NCBI RefSeq assembly: GCF_024211255.1
Contig: NZ_JAMLDY010000009.1
Span: 101,460 to 165,459, forward strand
Length of the DNA stretch: 64,000 bases
Source of the DNA: Sphingomonas liriopis
GTDB lineage: Bacteria > Pseudomonadota > Alphaproteobacteria > Sphingomonadales > Sphingomonadaceae
Reading direction: 5' to 3'
Below are positions 63,800 to 64,000 of the stretch, in pieces. The translations under genes and the position numbers were made by a program. The notes below the pieces were generated by a model that searched no databases, was not told the origin of the DNA, and worked only from the letters and a program-made list of their open reading frames with translations. The number at the start of each line of letters is the position of its first letter. Within the stretch, counting starts at the first letter, position 1.

Positions 63800-63903
63800 G
63801 TCACCCCGGACTTGTTCCGGGGTCCACTGTTCCGCCAGCGAACGACAAGAGGCTCAACGCGATCCGCCCGCCGCAGAGTGGACCCCGGAACAAGTCCGGG
63901 GTT
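63800..63903. repeat. Paired palindromic element, GTCACCCCGGAC type, decayed right end
   Basis: Left arm GTCACCCCGGACTTGTTCCGG is intact. The right arm reaches AACAAGTCCGGGG but then reads TTGTCT instead of TGAC. It starts seven bases after kup. Confidence 0.82.
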
Positions 63904-63944
63904 GTCTCTGAGGATTGTGGTTTAAGCTGATGCGGCTGGCGAGC

Positions 63945-63972
63945 GCGCTGCGGGGTAACGGCCCCGCAGCGC
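63945..63972. repeat. GC hairpin near the window end
   Basis: GCGCTGCGGGG (63945-63955) and CCCCGCAGCGC (63962-63972) form a perfect 11-bp stem around TAACGG. No T-run follows. It may be a terminator or part of a feature continuing beyond the window. Confidence 0.45.
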
Positions 63973-64000
63973 GTGGCGTCACGGCTCCCGTTCCGGGGTT

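Noticed and set aside
62032..63804. 590-codon minus-strand frame opposite kup
   Set aside because: The plus strand is a textbook Kup transporter; the reverse frame is a composition artefact.

Overview
The window is very GC-rich bacterial chromosome and reads as an alphaproteobacterium of the order Sphingomonadales, most likely Sphingomonas or a close relative. Evidence: a Rhodobacter-type gene transfer agent (GTA) cluster ending in a DUF2793 gene, divK beside a DUF3572 gene, the rpmF-plsX-fabH-ihfA-merR block, an OmpA porin, a TonB receptor with a divergent TetR gene, and many short palindromic intergenic repeats of the kind common in sphingomonads. No rRNA, tRNA, insertion sequence or CRISPR array was found.

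Layout. 0.5-13 kb is a GTA cluster on the plus strand: portal, small membrane protein, prohead protease, capsid, head-tail adaptor, DUF3168 tail terminator, major tail protein, gp10, tail chaperone and tape measure. A 1 kb repeat-packed gap follows, then a giant DUF2460 fusion, the DUF2163 hub, an NlpC/P60 peptidase, the large tail protein and DUF2793. The terminase is not inside the window. 13-21.8 kb holds ompA, ugd, ygfZ, pyrC, a DNA-damage ATP-dependent ligase, a metallophosphoesterase, DUF1328, dps and a TMEM165-like gene. 22-31.3 kb holds rpmG, a PAS/chemoreceptor-like protein, divK-DUF3572-HAD, ridA, a GNAT protein, a large membrane protein, argG and an EF-hand protein. 31.4-37.8 kb holds a cytochrome b / molybdoenzyme / cyclopropane synthase operon, a flavin reductase, a FadR-type regulator and an AsmA protein. 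37.9-42.8 kb is rpmI-rplT-(GIY-YIG)-pheS-pheT. 42.9-47.1 kb holds two divergent L,D-transpeptidases, an aldose epimerase and prfC. 47.4-52 kb holds an MFS transporter, a TonB receptor and a TetR regulator. 52.2-55.2 kb is the fatty-acid/phospholipid block. 55.4-63.8 kb holds MAPEG, an MBL hydrolase, a pabB-pabC fusion, an aspartate aminotransferase, periplasmic msrA, pdeM and kup.

The most striking feature is a dense set of paired palindromic elements. At least fifteen begin with GTCAYCC and end with GGRTGAC; most are 94-109 bp long, with different cores. Several are interrupted by smaller hairpin elements, one inside 6-bp direct repeats with perfect 16-bp terminal inverted repeats. Members of other palindromic families have entered reading frames in phase (pheT, the GTA peptidase gene). 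A solitary GIY-YIG nuclease gene sits directly against one element. The other points of interest are the remodelled GTA tail, with a glycosidase-like barrel fused to the DUF2460 protein, and a hairpin that buries the ribosome binding site of the DUF1328 gene downstream of dps.
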